Source of the DNA: Burkholderiaceae bacterium
Lineage (GTDB): Bacteria > Pseudomonadota > Gammaproteobacteria > Burkholderiales > Burkholderiaceae_C
DNA: 64,000 nt
NCBI GenBank assembly: GCA_030123545.1
Contig: CP126124.1
Coordinates: forward strand, 2,108,001-2,172,000
Reading direction: 5' to 3'
Shown here: piece by piece, positions 52,419 to 60,826 of the stretch
How the letters are laid out: the number at the start of each line of letters is the position of its first letter
Position numbering within the stretch: the stretch's first letter is position 1
Notes under the pieces: model-generated
The model's input: only the letters and a program-made list of their open reading frames with translations
Told to the model about the DNA's origin: nothing
Databases searched by the model: none
Program-made: the position numbers and the translations under genes

Positions 52419-53336
52419 TCACATCGGCATCGTGTGCAGCGGGATGTCGTGCTCCTGCGCCAGGCGGTCCAGCGCCTTGCGCGTCTTGGTCAAAAGGAAC
52501 GCGGCAATGCGCTGGTGCGTCACCGGCGAAGACATCGCGTGCCGTCCGTTCCCGTCCACGCCGGCGGCGGCGCACAACGCCTGCGCGAAGTGCGGCTCGA
52601 GCGCGGCCACCGCGACCCGTCCGTCGCGGCACGGGTAGACCCGGTAGCCGGCATGCGCGCCGCCGACCATGCCTTCGGGCAGCGTCAGGCCCCAGGCACG
52701 CGGCAGCGCGAGATAGCTGGCCGCATCGGACAGCGCGATCTCGAGGTAGACGCCGCGGCCGCTGCTGCGCCGTGCGAGCGTGGCCTGCAGCACCGCCTCG
52801 CTCGCCATCACCGAGCCGCCCATGTCGGCGAACAGCGTCGGCGGCAGCTCGAGTCCGGTGATCAGGCCATTCTCCGCGAGATAGGTCAGGTCGTGCCCCG
52901 GCTCCTCGGCGCGCTCGCCGGGGCTGCCTACGATCGCGATCTGCGACAGCGCTGGGTACAGCCGATGCAGCCGGGGCCAGCCCAGGCCGAGCTTGCGCAT
53001 CGCCGATGGCCGAAACGAGGTGATCAGCACATCGGTGCGGGCCAGCAGGCGGTGCACTTGTTGCTGGCCGGCCGGCGTCTTCAGATCGACCGTCAGCCTT
53101 TTGATACCCTCATGCAGTTGCGCATAGGCGGCGGGCCGGTATTGGCCCATCGGGTCGCCCGAAGCACCGGGTGGGCCAGGCGGCTCGAGCTTGATGCAGC
53201 GCGCGCCCATCGCACGCAGTCGCATCAGCGCGGCGGGGCCCGGCAGATTGAGTGCGAGGCTCAAGATGCGCACCCCCTTGAGCGGGCGCAATCGGAACGA
53301 CGGAAGATGCGGCACGGCCGTGGCGACAGGCGTCAT
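52419..53336 (-). CDS. CaiB/BaiF CoA-transferase family protein, short form
   Basis: 305 aa, about 60 shorter than alpha-methylacyl-CoA racemase. N-terminal GVRILSLALNLPGPAALMRLRAMGARCIKLEPPG, LTVDLKTPAGQQQVHRLLARTDVLITSFRP, and the catalytic Asp in EPGHDLTYLAENG are present. The ATG at 53336 is directly preceded by a GCTAT-N7-ATAGC element and lacks a normal Shine-Dalgarno. An in-frame ATG at 53363 would read through the element. Shorter C-terminus may be natural in this branch. Confidence 0.78.
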   Translation of the reverse strand: MTPVATAVPHLPSFRLRPLKGVRILSLALNLPGPAALMRLRAMGARCIKLEPPGPPGASGDPMGQYRPAAYAQLHEGIKRLTVDLKTPAGQQQVHRLLARTDVLITSFRPSAMRKLGLGWPRLHRLYPALSQIAIVGSPGERAEEPGHDLTYLAENGLITGLELPPTLFADMGGSVMASEAVLQATLARRSSGRGVYLEIALSDAASYLALPRAWGLTLPEGMVGGAHAGYRVYPCRDGRVAVAALEPHFAQALCAAAGVDGNGRHAMSSPVTHQRIAAFLLTKTRKALDRLAQEHDIPLHTMPM

Positions 53337-53339
53337 GTT

Positions 53340-53356
53340 GCTATTCGTTTTATAGC
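53340..53356. repeat. GCTAT-N7-ATAGC element touching the CaiB-like start
   Basis: GCTAT, tcgtttt, ATAGC; the right end abuts GGACC. On the - strand it ends 3 bp before the ATG at 53336, occupying the Shine-Dalgarno position. Confidence 0.8.
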
Positions 53357-53460
53357 GGACCATGTCCGCTGGACGCTGACAAAGGGCACAATGTACCGTA
53401 TATTCGTACAGCGTGCCAAGCGGCCACCGCGTGCGGCGGCGGCAGGCAACCCGGTGCGGG

Positions 53461-54645
53461 TCAACGTGCGAAATCGAGCGGCAGGCCTACGTAGTTCTCG
53501 GCGATCGTACGCAGGCCCGATTCGGAATGCATCAGGTACTCGAGTTCCGCCTGCTGGAACTTCGCGACGATCGCGCCGTCGTCGGGAAAACGGTGCATCA
53601 GCGAGGTGAACCACCAGGAGAAGCGCTCGGCGCGCCAGATTCGGCCGAGACAGCGCGCCGAGTAGTCGTCGAGGCCGGCGTCGCTGTGGTCCCGGTAATG
53701 CTCGATCAGGGCCGCCGACAGGTACTTGACATCGCTTGCCGCCAGGTTCAGCCCCTTTGCGCCGGTCGGCGGCACGATGTGGCCGGCGTCGCCCGCGAGG
53801 AACATGCGCCCGAAGCGCAGCGGCTCGGTGACGAAGCTGCGCAGCGGCGCGATGCTTTTTTCCAGCGACGGTCCGGTAACCAGGCGCTCGCGCGCCTCCT
53901 CGTCGAGGCGCAGCTTCAGTTCCTGCCAGAACGCGTCGTCGCTCCAGTCCTCGACATGATGCGTCAGCGGCACCTGCAGGTAGTAGCGGCTGCGCGTTTT
54001 GCTGCGCATCGAGCACAACGCAAAGCCACGCGGGCTGTTCACGTAGATCAGTTCGTCGTTCACCGGCGGCGTGTCCGACAGCAGGCCGAGCCAGCCGAAC
54101 GGATACACCTTCTCGTATTCGGTGATCGCGGCGCGCGGTGCGCTCGCGCGGCACACACCGTGAAAGCCGTCGCAGCCCGCGATGAAGTCGCACTCGATCT
54201 GCTCTTGCTTGCCGTCATGGTGGTAGGTCACGCGCGGCCGGGTGCTGTCGAAGTCGTGCACCTGGACGTCGCGCGCCTCGTAGACCGTGACCAGCCCCTC
54301 CGCCAGCCGCGCGCTCATCAGGTCGTGCGTCAGTTCGGTCTGGCCGTACACCATCACGTTCTTGCCGCCGGTGAGACGGTTCATGTCGACCCGATGGCGC
54401 TGGCCGCCGAACAGCATTTCAATGCCGCCGTGTGGCAGGCCTTCGGCGTGCATGCGCGCGCCGACGCCGGCCTCGTCCAGCAGATCCATCGTGACCTGCT
54501 CGAGAATGCCGGCGCGAATGCGGCCGAGCACGTATTCGCCGGTGTGGCGCTCGAGGATGACCGCGTCGATGCCGGCCTTGTGCAGCAGCTGGCCGAGCAG
54601 CAGGCCGGCAGGGCCCGCACCGACGATCGCGACCTGGGTACGCAT
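53461..54645 (-). CDS. pobA: 4-hydroxybenzoate 3-monooxygenase
   Basis: Flavoprotein hydroxylase making protocatechuate. 394 aa, matching PobA. FAD motif VAIVGAGPAGLLLGQLLHKAG, the DG segment IECDFIAGCDGFHGVCR, and the GD motif FLAGDAGHIVPPTGAKGLN are intact. The proximity of a MarR regulator and CoA-transferase fits an aromatic acid route, although pca genes are not in the window. The intergenic region to the divergent permease (54,646-54,785) is AT-poor. Confidence 0.95.
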   Translation of the reverse strand: MRTQVAIVGAGPAGLLLGQLLHKAGIDAVILERHTGEYVLGRIRAGILEQVTMDLLDEAGVGARMHAEGLPHGGIEMLFGGQRHRVDMNRLTGGKNVMVYGQTELTHDLMSARLAEGLVTVYEARDVQVHDFDSTRPRVTYHHDGKQEQIECDFIAGCDGFHGVCRASAPRAAITEYEKVYPFGWLGLLSDTPPVNDELIYVNSPRGFALCSMRSKTRSRYYLQVPLTHHVEDWSDDAFWQELKLRLDEEARERLVTGPSLEKSIAPLRSFVTEPLRFGRMFLAGDAGHIVPPTGAKGLNLAASDVKYLSAALIEHYRDHSDAGLDDYSARCLGRIWRAERFSWWFTSLMHRFPDDGAIVAKFQQAELEYLMHSESGLRTIAENYVGLPLDFAR

Positions 54646-54785
54646 GAACAGTTCTCCGGTAACAATCGTATGAAAGCGTAGCGGTTTCGGCCACGGCGTG
54701 CCAGCGGGGAATGCCCTTGCCGGGGTTTCCGTCCGAGTCGAATCGGCCTAGACTGGCCTCGGCTACACATCCGAAAGGGCAGATC

Positions 54786-56240
54786 ATGGCCAATAACGGA
54801 TACATGGCGCGCAAACCGATCGCCAGCATTCTGGAAAGCGCGGAGGGCGGGCAGCGGCATCTGGCGAAAACGCTCGGCGCATTCAGCATCACCTCGATGG
54901 GGATCGGCGCGATCATCGGCGCCGGCATCTTCGTGCTGACCGGCACCGCGGCGGCGCAGTACGCGGGGCCGGGCATCATCCTCTCGTTCATTCTCGCGGG
55001 CGTCGCCTGCGCGTTCGTCGGCCTGTGCTATTCGGAGCTGGCGGCGATGATCCCGGTGTGCGGCAGCACCTACACCTACACCTACGCGACGCTCGGCGAG
55101 CTGTTCGCCTGGATCATCGGCTGGGACCTGATCCTCGAATACGCGATGGGCGCGGCGACGGTGGCGGTCGGCTGGTCGGGCTACGTGGTCAGCTTGCTGC
55201 ACAACGTCGGCCTCCACATTCCGCCGCAACTCGCAGCGGCGCCCGAGACCATGGTCAGGCTCGCCGACGGCACCGTGGTCGAGGGCGTGGTCAATCTGCC
55301 GGCAATCCTGATCGTCGTCGTGCTGACGCTGATGCTGATCCTCGGCACGCGCGAGTCGGCGCGGGTCAACAACGTCATGGTCACGATCAAGGTGATCGTG
55401 GTGCTCGCGTTCATCGCGCTCGGCGTGTTCTTCGTCAAGTCGGCGAACTGGCATCCGTTCATTCCGAAAAATACCGGGGAGTTCGGCCAGTTCGGCTGGA
55501 GCGGCATTCTGCGCGGCTCTGCGGTCGTGTTCTTCGCGTTCATCGGGTTCGACGCGGTCTCGACCGCGGCGCAGGAAGCGAAGCGCCCGCAGCGCGACAT
55601 GCCGATCGGCATCCTCGGCTCGCTGGTCATCTGCACCGTGCTCTACATCGTGGTGGCGGCGGTGCTCACCGGCCTCGTGCCGTACACCAAACTCGACGTG
55701 CCGGACCCGATCGCGGAGGGGGTCGACGCGATCGGCGTCACCTGGTTCTCGATCCTGATCAAGCTCGGCGCGTTGACCGGGCTGACGACGGTGATCCTGG
55801 TGCTGCTGTACGGGCAGAGCCGGATCTTCTTCGCGATGGCGCGCGACGGCCTGCTGCCCGGCGTGTTCGCGCGCGTGCACCCGAAGCTGCGCACGCCGTA
55901 CCTGAGCCAGCTGATGATCGGTGCCGTGGTCGCGATCGTCGCGGCATTCACACCGATCAACGTGCTCGGCGAGATGGTCAGCATCGGCACGCTGTTCGCG
56001 TTCGTGCTGGTCTGCGGCGCAGTGCTGTACCTGCGGCGCAGCGACCCGCAGACCGCGCGGCCGTTCCGCGCGCCCGGGGTGCCGGTGATTCCGCTGCTCG
56101 GCGTGCTGTTCTGCCTGCTGCTGATGGCCGGCCTGCCGCTGGTCACCTGGGCGCGGCTGGTCGTGTGGCTGGTGATCGGCTTGGCGATCTACTTCGGCTA
56201 CGGCCGGCACCATTCGACGCTGCGCCAAGCTGCGGCATGA
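54786..56240 (+). CDS. APC-family amino acid permease
   Basis: 484-aa inner-membrane transporter with about 12 TM helices. The N-terminal GIGAIIGAGIFVLTGTAAAQYAGP carries the APC glycine-rich TM1 substrate site, followed by SFILAGVACAFVGLCYSELAAMIP. The cationic amino acid transporter-like (YfnA) branch fits best. ATG at 54786; GAAAGG upstream. Divergent from pobA, with no obvious metabolic link. Confidence 0.88.
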   Translation: MANNGYMARKPIASILESAEGGQRHLAKTLGAFSITSMGIGAIIGAGIFVLTGTAAAQYAGPGIILSFILAGVACAFVGLCYSELAAMIPVCGSTYTYTYATLGELFAWIIGWDLILEYAMGAATVAVGWSGYVVSLLHNVGLHIPPQLAAAPETMVRLADGTVVEGVVNLPAILIVVVLTLMLILGTRESARVNNVMVTIKVIVVLAFIALGVFFVKSANWHPFIPKNTGEFGQFGWSGILRGSAVVFFAFIGFDAVSTAAQEAKRPQRDMPIGILGSLVICTVLYIVVAAVLTGLVPYTKLDVPDPIAEGVDAIGVTWFSILIKLGALTGLTTVILVLLYGQSRIFFAMARDGLLPGVFARVHPKLRTPYLSQLMIGAVVAIVAAFTPINVLGEMVSIGTLFAFVLVCGAVLYLRRSDPQTARPFRAPGVPVIPLLGVLFCLLLMAGLPLVTWARLVVWLVIGLAIYFGYGRHHSTLRQAAA

Positions 56241-56287
56241 GATGAAACTGGACGCTTCATACACACCGCCGCGCCTTGGTATTTGCT

Positions 56288-56386
56288 CCCTCTCCCCCTG
56301 GGAGAGGGCATGGGGCGCATCCGAACACGCGACGCTGGTGAAGCACCGCTGCCCCTCACCCCTCCCTCTCCCCAAAGGGGCGAGGG
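56288..56386. repeat. CCCTCTCCC hairpin repeat between convergent genes
   Basis: A first hairpin (CCCTCTCCC-CCT-GGGAGAGGG, 56288-56308, 9-bp perfect stem) and a second imperfect one at 56364-56386. A widespread intergenic repeat type in beta/gammaproteobacteria. It lies between the permease and ackA ends, so it may also act as a bidirectional terminator. Confidence 0.7.
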
Positions 56387-56430
56387 CGATAGGCCCACTT
56401 CGCATTGGCTTGCTCTCCCGTTTCATGGGA

Positions 56431-57612
56431 TCAGGTCAGCAGTCGAGCCGCGGCACGGGCCGCGATCCATTCCTCGTTGGTCGGCTCGACTACGACCCGG
56501 ACCCGGCTCGCCGGCGTCGAAATCACCGGCGCGCCGGCGGCGTTCGCCGTCTCGTCGAGTGCGATGCCGAGAAAGCCGAGCGCGGCGCAGACCCGGCTGC
56601 GGATCGCCCCGTTGTGCTCGCCGATACCGGCGGTGAACGCCAGCATGTCGAGCCCGCCGAGCACCGCCGCCAGCGCGCCGACTTCGCGCACGATCCGGTG
56701 CACGTAGAGCGCGAGCGCATCGCGCACGGCGGGGTCGTTTTCGTGCTCAAGCAGCACGCGCGGGTCGGGCGACAGTCCCGAGACACCGAGCAGGCCGGAT
56801 TCGTGGTAGAGCATTTCGGCCACCCGCTCCAGCGAAAGCCTCTGCACCTGCATCAGATGGATCACCGCGCCCGGGTCGAGCGCGCCGCAGCGCGTGCCCA
56901 TCATCAGGCCGTCCAGCGCGGAAAAGCCCATCGTGGTCGCGACGCTCGAGAGGTTCTGCATCGCGCACAGGCTGGCGCCGCTGCCCAGATGCGCGCATAG
57001 CGTGCGGCCGCGCGCTGCGTCGCCATGGCGCTCGGGCAGGGCGACCGCCAGGTATTGGTACGACAGGCCGTGGAAGCCGTAGCGGCGTAGCCCCTGGGCC
57101 CAGGCCGACCGCGGCAGCGGCAGCATCTGCTCGACGCGCGGCATGGTGCGATGAAAGCCGGTGTCGAAACAGGCCACCTGCGGCAGCTCGGGGCGAAGTC
57201 GCAGCAGCGCGGCGATCGCCTCGAGCGCGAACGGCTGGTGCAGCGGCGCGAGCGGAATGTAGCTGCGCAGGTCGGCCAGCACGGCGGCATCGACCCGCAC
57301 CGGATCGAAATACTTGGTGCCGCCGTGCACGACCCGGTGCGCGACCGCCCGCAACTGCGCGTTGCCGAGCCGCTCGGTCACGCGCTCGCGAATTCGCGTC
57401 AGCGCCGCGTGGTACGGCTGGTCAACGGGCAGCGCCAGCGGCTCGGTCGGCCGGTCGGTTTCGCTGAACGTTGCATGCGGCGTCGTGATCCCGTCGGCCT
57501 TGCCGGACCAGACGGCCTGACGTACCGGCGGCCCGCTTGACACGTCGAACAATGCGAATTTGATGCTGGACGACCCCGCGTTCAGCACCAGCAACAGACT
57601 CGCGCTGCTCAC
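56431..57612 (-). CDS. ackA: Acetate kinase
   Basis: Phosphorylates acetate using ATP, or makes ATP from acetyl phosphate. 393 aa with NAGSSSIKFALFD at residue 11, HRVVHGG, VACFDTGFHRTMP, AHLGSGASL and FTAGIGEHNGAIR, the complete ASKHA set. It follows a PHA synthase on the same strand with a 304-bp repeat-bearing gap. A PHA-acetate link via acetyl-CoA overflow is plausible. Confidence 0.95.
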   Translation of the reverse strand: MSSASLLLVLNAGSSSIKFALFDVSSGPPVRQAVWSGKADGITTPHATFSETDRPTEPLALPVDQPYHAALTRIRERVTERLGNAQLRAVAHRVVHGGTKYFDPVRVDAAVLADLRSYIPLAPLHQPFALEAIAALLRLRPELPQVACFDTGFHRTMPRVEQMLPLPRSAWAQGLRRYGFHGLSYQYLAVALPERHGDAARGRTLCAHLGSGASLCAMQNLSSVATTMGFSALDGLMMGTRCGALDPGAVIHLMQVQRLSLERVAEMLYHESGLLGVSGLSPDPRVLLEHENDPAVRDALALYVHRIVREVGALAAVLGGLDMLAFTAGIGEHNGAIRSRVCAALGFLGIALDETANAAGAPVISTPASRVRVVVEPTNEEWIAARAAARLLT

Positions 57613-57916
57613 GCGGCAGCCCTGCTGTTGCAGCGCGCCCGTGTGCGAGCGGACTGCACTTCAGTTCTCCACGGTGCGCCGCACCACCCGCGACGCATGA
57701 AACGCAAAGGAGCGAAAGGCCGCGGAGCAGGCCGTGCAAGCGACCGCCGCGGATCGGGCTCGGCCCGGCCGCTGGCGGTGCCCCCTTGCGAGGGGGCTGA
57801 GGTCTGCGGCTCCAGACCTGCCTGCGCAGGTCTGGACAGACCGAAGGGCCGCCGCCTCCGGCGACGAGCACCGGGCGGAGCGACACGTAGTGCGCGCAGC
57901 CTGGGGGTGGTCCATT
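57613..57916. other. Gap between ackA and phaC with a repeat cluster
   Basis: No gene. It contains GCCCCC-TTGCGA-GGGGGC (57780-57797), a perfect 11-bp stem (TCCAGACCTGC/GCAGGTCTGGA, 57811-57836) and the inverted AGGCTGCGCGC-type block (57,880-57,911), the inverse of the repeat at 20,623. The region could shape or end phaC transcripts before ackA. Confidence 0.6.
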
Positions 57917-59671
57917 TCAACGCTCCAACACATAGCCGCCCGGCGCGTCCGCCAGCACCGGGTAGCCACGGGCGGCGGCGCCCATCCGCGGCGGCTTCAC
58001 CATCGCGCCGGAGCGCGCGTCGAGCCAGTCGCGCCAGGCCGGCCACCACGAGCCCTGCTGCTGCGGCGCGCGCGCGAGCCAGTCGTCGGGCGCGAGGTAG
58101 GCGCTGTCGGCGCTGCGCTCGAGGATATGGAAGCTCCGGCCCTTGCGCCCCGGCTCGCTGACGATGCCGGCGTTGTGGCCGCCGGTGGTCAGCACGAAGG
58201 TGGTGTCGGTCACCAGCTCATGGTGCAGCTTGTAGACCGAGCGCCACGGCGCGACGTGGTCCGTCACCGTGCCGACGCAGAACACCGGCTGCCGGATGCG
58301 CGACAGCGCGACCGGCCGGCCGTCGACCTGAAAGCGCCCCGCGCACAGGTCGTTGTCGAGGTACAGGCTGCGCAGGTAATGCGAATGCATGCGCGCCGGC
58401 ATGCGGGTGGTGTCAGCGTTCCACGCCATCAGGTCGTTCGGTGCCGGGCGCTCACCCATCAGGTACTCGCCGACCACGCGCGACCAGACCAGGTCGTACG
58501 ACCTGAGCATCTGGAACGCGCCGGCCATCTGGCGCGTGGTCAGGTACCCGGTCTGCGCCATCTGGTCTTCCAGCCACGCGACCTGCGCGTCGTCGATGAA
58601 CAGCGCGAGTTCCCCCGGCTCGGTGAAGTCGACCTGCGCGGCAAACAGCGTCAGCGACGCGAGCCGTTCGTCGCCGTCGCGCGCCATCGCGGCGGCCATG
58701 ATCGTGAGCAGCGTGCCGCCGAGGCAGTAACCGGTCGCGTGCACGCGCTGGTCCGGCACGATCGCGCTGACCGCGTCCAGCGCGGCGCGAAAGCCGAGAT
58801 TCACGTAGTCGTCCAAGTCCAGGTCGGCGTCTTCGCGGCCCGGGTTCTTCCATGAAATGCAGAACACCGTGTGGCCCTGGTCGACCAGGTACTTGATCAG
58901 CGAATTCGACGGCGACAGATCGAGGATGTAGTACTTCATGATCCACGCTGGCACGATCAGGATCGGCTCGGCGCGCACGGTGGGCGTCGTCGGCGCGTAC
59001 TGGATCAGTTCGATCAGCCGGTTGCGCAGCACCACCTTGCCGGGCGTGACCGCGACGTTGTCGCCGGGCGTGTAGCCGGTCGGCGCCGGCGCGGCCAGGC
59101 CCAGCGCGCGCAGGGTGTCGTCGAACGCATTGCGCGCACCCTGCAGCAGATTCGTGCCGCCGCGCTCGGCCGTGCGCTGCAGCACGACCGGGTTCGTCAG
59201 CAGGAAATTGCCCGGCGAGAACATGTCCAGCCATTGCCGCGTGGCGAACGACACCTGGGCCTCGTGATGGGGCGAGATGCCGTGCAGCCCGTGCGTGGCC
59301 TTGGCCCACCATTCCTCGTTCAGCAGAAACGACTGCTGCAGCAGGTCGAACGGCCAGCTGCGCCAGGCCGGGTCGGCAAAGCGGCGATCGGTCTCGGGCG
59401 GATCGACGCAGGTGTCGCAGGCACCGGCCTGCGCCCGCTCGGTGACATAGCGCGCCAGCCGGCTCGACTGGGCCAGCGCAAAGCGCAGCAGTTCGACCCG
59501 CTGCGCCGGCGACAGCGCGAGGTGCATCGCCCAGTCGCTCCAGGCAAGCCACGGCGACACTGGCGACAGCGGCATGACCGTGCTGCCCAGGGCGCCGTGC
59601 AGTTCGCAGTCCAGCCGCTCGGCCGGCGTCGGCGGTGTCGGAATCGGGAGATTGCTGCTTTTGTTCAACAT
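57917..59671 (-). CDS. phaC: PHA synthase, class I-like
   Basis: 584 aa, class I length. The synthase box is GYCLGG (Cys 316), with Asp 471 in VTDHVAPW and His 499 in TTGGHNAGI. WSDWAMHLALSPAQRVELLRFALAQSSRL at the N-terminus and NPVVLQRTAERGGTNLLQGARN are typical of the PhaC N-terminal domain. The ATG at 59671 follows GGAGGAC; the open frame extends upstream. This second, complete synthase is of a different class from the one at 43,848. Confidence 0.9.
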   Translation of the reverse strand: MLNKSSNLPIPTPPTPAERLDCELHGALGSTVMPLSPVSPWLAWSDWAMHLALSPAQRVELLRFALAQSSRLARYVTERAQAGACDTCVDPPETDRRFADPAWRSWPFDLLQQSFLLNEEWWAKATHGLHGISPHHEAQVSFATRQWLDMFSPGNFLLTNPVVLQRTAERGGTNLLQGARNAFDDTLRALGLAAPAPTGYTPGDNVAVTPGKVVLRNRLIELIQYAPTTPTVRAEPILIVPAWIMKYYILDLSPSNSLIKYLVDQGHTVFCISWKNPGREDADLDLDDYVNLGFRAALDAVSAIVPDQRVHATGYCLGGTLLTIMAAAMARDGDERLASLTLFAAQVDFTEPGELALFIDDAQVAWLEDQMAQTGYLTTRQMAGAFQMLRSYDLVWSRVVGEYLMGERPAPNDLMAWNADTTRMPARMHSHYLRSLYLDNDLCAGRFQVDGRPVALSRIRQPVFCVGTVTDHVAPWRSVYKLHHELVTDTTFVLTTGGHNAGIVSEPGRKGRSFHILERSADSAYLAPDDWLARAPQQQGSWWPAWRDWLDARSGAMVKPPRMGAAARGYPVLADAPGGYVLER

Positions 59672-59861
59672 CGGATGTCCTCCAAATCGCGTCCCGCGTG
59701 GCGCACCGTCGCCCGCACGCACAGCATAGCCCGGCTGCCAGATGCCGGTGCAGCGTCGCGCCAAGCCCGCACCGCGCGCAGGCCATCGATGGCCGCATGC
59801 CGGCGCGTGCGCCTCACGCGCTGCCGCGATGGACCGGCACCTGCGCTACAGTAGCCCGACC

Positions 59862-60506
59862 ATGTACCTGCCCCCCCAGTTCGAGCCCAAGGACCGCGGC
59901 CACGCGATCGCGCTGATGCGCGACCACCCGTTCGCCAGCCTCGTCAGCGTGGGCGACGACGGCCTGCCTTTCGTCACGCACCTGCCGTTGCATCTGCGCG
60001 AGCAGGGCGACGAGCTGCTGCTGCTCGGCCACGTCGCGCGGCCGAATCCGCATTGGCGCATGCTCGAGGCGCGGCCGCAGGCGCTGGCGACCTTTCTCGG
60101 TCCGCACGGCTACATGTCGCCCAGCGTCTACCCGGATCCGGCGCGCGTGCCGACCTGGAACTACCTCGCGGTGCATTGCACGGTGCAGGCGCGGCTGATC
60201 CACGATGCCGAGACCAAGGACGAGCTGCTCAAGACCCTGATCGCCGACCACGAGCCGCGCTATGCCGGCCAATGGCAGGCGCTGCCCGAAGACTTCCGGA
60301 CCAAGATGCTCGCGGGCATCGTCGCGTTCGAATTGCGGGTCACTGAACTGCAGTGCAAGCTCAAGCTGAACCAGCACCGGCCCGAGGCGTTCGCGCGGAT
60401 GCGCGAAATCTACGCGGCCGGCGGCGAGAACGGCCGCGCGTTGCTCGCGTGGATGGACCGACTCGGCCTGGGCATGCGCGCCGGCGAGCCGGCCAGAGAA
60501 TCATGA
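59862..60506 (+). CDS. PaiB-like FMN-binding transcriptional regulator
   Basis: 214 aa. MYLPPQFEPKDRGHAIALMRDHPFASLVS and THLPLHLREQGDELLLLGHVARPNPHW are PaiB signatures, followed by PTWNYLAVHCTVQARLI. This flavin-reductase-fold family acts as negative regulator of sporulation in Bacillus but is mainly uncharacterised in proteobacteria. The stop overlaps the following small membrane protein start. Confidence 0.85.
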   Translation: MYLPPQFEPKDRGHAIALMRDHPFASLVSVGDDGLPFVTHLPLHLREQGDELLLLGHVARPNPHWRMLEARPQALATFLGPHGYMSPSVYPDPARVPTWNYLAVHCTVQARLIHDAETKDELLKTLIADHEPRYAGQWQALPEDFRTKMLAGIVAFELRVTELQCKLKLNQHRPEAFARMREIYAAGGENGRALLAWMDRLGLGMRAGEPARES

Positions 60507-60763
60507 GAGGGCTGCTCGGCCTCGCCGGGCTGCTGCTTGCGCTGCTCATCGTGGGCCTGTTGGTGAAAAAGCAGCTCGCCGCAACGCAACTGGTGGTGCC
60601 TGCGCCGACCTCGTCGACCTCTCCGGTGCAGCCGGGAGCGGCCGGCCCGGATACGACGCCGACGCCAAGTCTCCACGGGCAGGGCCGGCAGATCGAGCAG
60701 CAGTACAGGCAGGCGCTTGACGCGGCGATGCACCAGACACGACCGGCTGCCGATGAAAAGTGA
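60503..60763 (+). CDS. Small membrane-anchored protein of unknown function
   Basis: 86 aa. One N-terminal TM helix (MRGLLGLAGLLLALLIVGLLV), then a Pro/Thr/Ser-rich linker and a short charged helix. ATGA overlap with the PaiB-like gene. Not recognised. Confidence 0.5.
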   Translation: MRGLLGLAGLLLALLIVGLLVKKQLAATQLVVPAPTSSTSPVQPGAAGPDTTPTPSLHGQGRQIEQQYRQALDAAMHQTRPAADEK

Positions 60764-60805
60764 GAGAGAAATAGCGGCAAAGCCCATATTGGTCCTTTGA
60801 TTATT

Positions 60806-60822
60806 GCTATTAAATGAGTAGC
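60806..60822. repeat. GCTAT-N7-GTAGC element 4 bp before the tadA start
   Basis: GCTAT, taaatga, GTAGC. AGCCCAT is 18 bp from the left arm, as in the rlmB copy, and another ATAGC occurs at 60771-60775. The ribosome site for tadA would lie inside the element. Confidence 0.85.
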
Positions 60823-60826
60823 GTCG

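Noticed and set aside
56288..56308. CCCTCTCCC hairpin as a simple terminator
   Set aside because: Kept as a repeat because there is no T-tract and a second similar hairpin follows; terminator function only possible.
54381..56426. 681-aa - strand frame across the permease gene
   Set aside because: Asp/His/Arg repeats typical of antisense of a membrane protein gene; the + strand permease is clear.
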